The notes under the pieces: generated by a model
What the model saw: only the letters and a program-made list of their open reading frames with translations
Databases searched by the model: none
What the model was told of the DNA's origin: nothing
Assembly (NCBI GenBank): GCA_024277285.1
Contig: JAJRVM010000219.1
Location: forward strand, 1-17,322
Source: Planctomycetota bacterium
Lineage (GTDB): Bacteria > Planctomycetota > Planctomycetia > Pirellulales > Pirellulaceae
Direction: 5' to 3'
DNA: 17,322 nucleotides
Shown here: in pieces, positions 14,414-17,322 of the stretch
Position numbering within the stretch: position 1 is the stretch's first letter
How the letters are laid out: the number at the start of each line of letters is the position of its first letter
Program-made: the position numbers and the translations under genes

Positions 14414-15274
14414 TTACTCCAATTCCCGCCACGCGTCCGGCAGGCAACGCACAATGTCCCGCGCGGTCATTGCCACGGCTGAAAACTGGCTGGCGGCTCG
14501 ATCGCCCGCCAAGCCGTGGACATGCACGCCCAAACGTGCGGCGGACCAAGCGTCGAGCCCCTGGCAGAGTAACGCCGTTATGACGCCGGTAAGAACATCC
14601 CCCGCCCCGCCGGTCGCCATTCCCGGGTTACCCGTGTCGTTGCGTTGGGATTGCGTGCCATCGGTGACCAGCGTGCGATGGCCCTTCAGCACAACGACCG
14701 CCTGGCAGTGAATTGCCAACTCCGGTGTCGCCAACTCCGGTGTCGCAGTCAGACGCGATTGAGTGTGTTCAGAAACGGCATTGACAATGCGGTCGAACTC
14801 ACCACCGTGCGGCGTTAAGATGCGCGGACCACCTGGCGACACAAGGCACTTGGGATGCTGCGCCAAGGCGAAGAGCGCGTCAGCGTCGAAGACCATGGGC
14901 CTGGGGATCGTCATGTAGAGCGAGCAAACGAGCGACTCGATTTCAGGGCTGCGGCCCAGGCCCGGGCCACACGCCATTACGGTCGCATGCTGCGCCAAAT
15001 CGGTCACTTGCTGCGCTGCCGCTGACGCCAGCCGTCCTTGGCTGTCACTCGGTAATGCAACTGTCATGTAGCATGGGTCGAATCCCGCCACGGTATCGAG
15101 GCAGACGTCGGGGACAGCGACGGTAACCAATCCCGCGCCGCTGCGCAGCGCGCCCATGGCGGTCAATGCGATCGCGCCTGCCATGCCGCGCGACCCGCCC
15201 ACCAACAGCGCACGACCGAAATCGCCCTTGTGCGAATCGTCACTGCGCGGCGCGAGTTGCGGGATGGTGTTCAT
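14414..15274 (-). CDS. nnrD: ADP/ATP-dependent NAD(P)H-hydrate dehydratase
   Basis: The 286-residue protein shows the ribokinase-like fold of CARKD/NnrD enzymes: KGDFGRALLVGGSRGMAGA at 16-33, ALRSGAGLVTVAVP at 42-55, the GPGLG loop at 103-107, VFDADAL at 128-134, ILTPHGGEFDR at 152-162, VVLKGHRTLVTDG at 194-206 and the anion-hole/catalytic segment NPGMATGGAGDVLTG at 216-230, with D226 as likely catalytic base. It dehydrates the damaged S-form of NADHX/NADPHX using a nucleoside phosphate. The epimerase domain often fused N-terminally (NnrE) is absent, so this is the stand-alone form. ATG 15274 gives a normal start; a TTG at 15286 is in frame. A 15-bp tandem duplication (14715-14744) repeats the residues ATPEL at about 177-186, in a region that tolerates length change. 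Confidence 0.93.
   Translation of the reverse strand: MNTIPQLAPRSDDSHKGDFGRALLVGGSRGMAGAIALTAMGALRSGAGLVTVAVPDVCLDTVAGFDPCYMTVALPSDSQGRLASAAAQQVTDLAQHATVMACGPGLGRSPEIESLVCSLYMTIPRPMVFDADALFALAQHPKCLVSPGGPRILTPHGGEFDRIVNAVSEHTQSRLTATPELATPELAIHCQAVVVLKGHRTLVTDGTQSQRNDTGNPGMATGGAGDVLTGVITALLCQGLDAWSAARLGVHVHGLAGDRAASQFSAVAMTARDIVRCLPDAWRELE
14715..14744. repeat. 15-bp perfect tandem duplication in nnrD
   Basis: GCCAACTCCGGTGTC occurs twice back to back, adding five residues in frame (ATPEL-ATPEL) between conserved motifs of the dehydratase. Confidence 0.95.
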
Positions 15275-15501
15275 GTCTGGTGTCAAAGGCTTGGTGGCTG
15301 CGGCGATGTAATCCGCACGTTGCGGTGGTCGAATATGGCGACCGGTGGAGAGGGGTTACGTGTGACTGACGGAACGAAGTAGAGCATGTAGATGGCCAAC
15401 CGTGCTCCCACCGAGGCCGGACCCGAGCGGAGAGCTCTTCGTGATCAACGCATGTAAGTTGTCATTTGCGGCTTCCCGGTCCGAACGTGTTGCTCACCGC
15501 A

Positions 15502-16299
15502 TCACTTCTTTGCTTGGTGGTCGTGGTGCTGGCCGACGCGATGTGCGATTAGGCCGGCGATATATCCTCCCTTGAAGCCGGCGTCGATATTGACGACGGT
15601 GACGTTTGCGGCACAGCTATTGAGCATCCCCAGAAGTGCGGCAACACCGCCAAAACTGGCACCATAACCGACACTCGTCGGTACCGCGACGACCGGGCAA
15701 TCGACATAGCCTCCGACGACGCTTGGCAATGCGCCTTCGAGTCCCGCGACGACGACAACCGCGTCGGCACTGCGCAATTTGTCGATATGCATGGGCAGTC
15801 GGTGAGGGCCGGCGACGCCGACGTCGTGGACTACGGTCACGTCAACGCCCATCCACCGTGTGGTTTCGATCGCTTCCTCGGCTACCGGCAAGTCACTGGT
15901 TCCGGCGGTCACGACGGTAACGCGTCCCACTTTGCGCGGTGTGTCTTGCTGAGTGCCCAGGCGGAACGTGCGGCCGACGGAGTTGTAATTCGCGTCGGGA
16001 AACTCGGCCACGAGTCGCTCGGCTTTCGACGCGTCGACGCGTGTGATCAGCACACTCATCGAGTCGACGAGCAGCTGGCGGACAATCTTGACCAGAGTGT
16101 CGGCAGGCTTCCCTTCGCCGTAAATGACTTCGGGGAACCCGCAACGGCGGCGGCGGTCGAGGTCGAGCGTCACATCCCCAAGATCGGCCGTGCCCGGTTG
16201 CTGCAGGGCGGCGACGAAAGTGTGGACCGTAAGTTTGCCTGCGACCAGATCTTGGGCCAACGATTCGATTTCATGTTTTTGGCGGTTCATGTTGACCAT
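15502..16299 (-). CDS. larB: LarB: pyridinium-3,5-biscarboxylic acid mononucleotide synthase
   Basis: The 265-residue protein has the LarB plan: an N-terminal helical part (to about 50), GFPEVIYGEGK at 54-64, then the PurE-like AIR-carboxylase domain with VTAGTSDLPVAEEA at 130-143, VHDVGVAG at 157-164, GLEGALPSVVGG at 186-197, CPVVAVPTSVGYG at 201-213, and GVAALLGMLNSCA at 218-230; C229 is the likely catalytic Cys, and VVNIDAGFKGGYIAGLIAHR closes the domain. LarB carboxylates and hydrolyses nicotinic acid adenine dinucleotide in the first step of nickel-pincer nucleotide synthesis, the cofactor of LarA-type racemases. LarC, LarE and LarA genes are not in the window, so the rest of the pathway must be elsewhere. 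Two ATGs (16299 and 16290) are possible; neither has a clear RBS. The His-rich C-terminus (HHDH) could bind metal. Confidence 0.93.
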   Translation of the reverse strand: MVNMNRQKHEIESLAQDLVAGKLTVHTFVAALQQPGTADLGDVTLDLDRRRRCGFPEVIYGEGKPADTLVKIVRQLLVDSMSVLITRVDASKAERLVAEFPDANYNSVGRTFRLGTQQDTPRKVGRVTVVTAGTSDLPVAEEAIETTRWMGVDVTVVHDVGVAGPHRLPMHIDKLRSADAVVVVAGLEGALPSVVGGYVDCPVVAVPTSVGYGASFGGVAALLGMLNSCAANVTVVNIDAGFKGGYIAGLIAHRVGQHHDHQAKK

Positions 16300-16408
16300 A
16301 TTAGTCTACGCGAGGGTACCAATTCAATATGTGCAGGCAAGCTGTTTCGAGCTGAAAATGAGGGCTCGATTTCATTTTTGGGTCTGCCCTGCGGTCCGAA
16401 CGCGCTTC

Positions 16409-16424
16409 GTAACCGTTCACGGCA
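16409..16424. repeat. 16-bp repeat shared in inverted orientation with 4246-4261
   Basis: GTAACCGTTCACGGCA here is the exact reverse complement of TGCCGTGAACGGTTAC at 4246-4261, next to the REP-like hairpin. It is non-coding in both places and probably a fragment of a dispersed repeat. Confidence 0.6.
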
Positions 16425-16452
16425 ACGAGGAGGCGATCGGCACCTTTAGGCA

Positions 16453-16537
16453 GAGAATGACGCCTGCCTCCGTTTTGGCAGCGTGGGCAACCCTGAAAGC
16501 TACGTAGCGTTCCAAAACGGAGGCAGGCGTCATTCTC
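16453..16537. repeat. Perfect 26-bp inverted repeat with 33-base loop
   Basis: The left arm (16453-16478) and right arm (16512-16537) are exact reverse complements, each containing GACGCCTGCCTCCG or its complement. The loop holds the palindrome GCTACGTAGC (16499-16508). The stop codon of the Rpn-type gene (TGA, 16530-16532) lies inside the right arm. Transcripts of that gene, running leftwards, would fold here. There is no T run after the stem, so it is not a standard terminator; a transposon end or an attenuator/processing hairpin is possible. Confidence 0.9.
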
Positions 16538-17322
16538 CTCCAAAGACATCGTCAATCCGCTCGGCGATCAGGATCCGTTCGGCCCACGCAAGGAGTTGCT
16601 CCGAATTGGCCGCAACGATGCGCTGCCGCAGTCGGTCCGGAACAATGCCGAACTTCCGCTGAATCAGACTCAATAAGAAATCCGCCTTGCCCTTCTCTAT
16701 CCCTTGTTCAATCAAGGCCTTTTCCCACTCTTTGACCTGCTCTTTCAGCATCGCTCCGCACTCCTGTATATCATCCAGATCGACTACCGATTGGTCCGGC
16801 AACCGGCCCCGGCCACACAATCGATTCCACCCAGCGTGCAAGCCGTTTGACCGACTCCCGGTGCTCGGCAGCCCCAGCCCACGCAACCATTGCGTCGATC
16901 ACGCGCTCGAAATCCTCACGCGACCGGCATTGCTCGAACCGGAACACCAGCGCCACCAAGTTCTCTATCTCTGCCAGTTTGGCATCTTCCTGCATGTGCT
17001 CTTCGAGCAGGAAGTACCGCATCTGCGGCCGATACCGCGCGAGCTGCTCCGGGCAATTCGCCATCAGCTCAGCCACATCTCGCGGGGCCCTCCACGGCCT
17101 CCTGCCATTATACAGCACGATCGGCAGAACGGGTGGCAGCAATTTCTTCCGGCCAACCTGGTCTTCATCGATGAGACGCTGGTACAGCAGCCCGACGTAG
17201 ACCATGAGCCGAAGGGCCATAAACCGGTCGACGGTCGACTGGAATTCGATCAACAGGTACACATAGAGCCAATCGCCCCGAAACCGGACCCGCCAGACCA
17301 CGTCGTTTTCCCGCCGCGGCGC
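16530..17322 (-). pseudogene. Rpn/YhgA-type PD-(D/E)XK nuclease (putative transposase), frameshifted and cut by the window edge
   Basis: The frame is open from the right edge (residues APRRENDVVWRVRFRG precede the first internal start) through WLYVYLLIEFQS, which has the E-x-Q pair of the Rpn family PD-(D/E)XK active site, and on through LRLMVYVGLLYQRL and PPVLPIVLYNG, also typical. It runs into the wrong frame at about 16804-16812, within a CCGGGGCCGG run, and stops at 16771. The second frame then carries the normal C-terminal part (LPDQSVVDLDDIQECG, QVKEWEKALIEQGIEKGKADFLLSLIQRKFG, ...AERIDDVFGGE) to the stop at 16530. Removing one base in the GC run joins VWPG to RLPDQ and restores one protein, so a single-base insertion is likely; a sequencing error or programmed slippage are alternatives. 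Rpn proteins promote RecA-independent recombination. The gene's 5' end is outside the window. Confidence 0.8.

Noticed and set aside
15050..15090. GGGTCGAATCCC, reminiscent of a tRNA T-loop
   Set aside because: It lies inside nnrD, with no acceptor stem or anticodon arm around it.
13251..16401. CGGTCCGAA repeated at 13251, 15477 and 16392, all between minus-strand genes
   Set aside because: Only nine or ten bases long, no associated structure, and positions differ relative to the genes; too weak to call a regulatory site.

Overview
The window (about 17.3 kb, GC-rich) reads as chromosomal DNA of a planctomycete, most like the Pirellulales. This is inferred from gene content, not from a marker gene: an ECF sigma factor/anti-sigma pair leading into an ArsM-like/ArsS arsenosugar locus, a heptaheme cytochrome c with its cytochrome b, a zinc-ribbon two-TM protein of a type I associate with this group, weak or distant ribosome binding sites, and intergenic spaces full of palindromic repeats. 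No tRNA, rRNA or CRISPR array was seen.

Layout. Bases 1-580 hold the 5' part of a membrane glycosyltransferase on the minus strand, cut by the window edge. From 976 to 7458 everything is on the plus strand: ECF sigma factor, small zinc-binding anti-sigma factor, ArsM-like methyltransferase, ArsS radical SAM protein, a four-CBS-domain protein and a secreted TPR protein. From 7538 to the right edge everything is on the minus strand: zinc-ribbon membrane protein, cytochrome b-type membrane protein, heptaheme cytochrome c, NrnA-type DHH phosphoesterase, RibF, NAD(P)H-hydrate dehydratase, LarB and a frameshifted Rpn-type nuclease/transposase gene that runs off the edge.

How the genes fit. The sigma/anti-sigma pair sits directly upstream of the methyltransferase and probably controls the arsenosugar genes. 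The locus looks damaged. The methyltransferase lacks the middle and most of its C-terminal half but keeps what I read as the authentic family C-terminus, so an in-frame internal deletion is likely. It is separated from intact arsS by a 516-base gap filled with inverted repeats and a MITE-like element. The cytochrome c and b genes form a likely electron-transfer module. ribF, nnrD and larB are cofactor housekeeping genes lying in series.

Sequence-level signals cutting across genes: (i) short direct tandem duplications of 13-21 bp at seven sites, all those in coding DNA being multiples of three; (ii) seven copies of the octamer GCGATCGC, about 0.4 expected from base composition; (iii) several families of short hairpin repeats; (iv) a perfect 26-bp inverted repeat that contains the stop codon of the Rpn-type gene.
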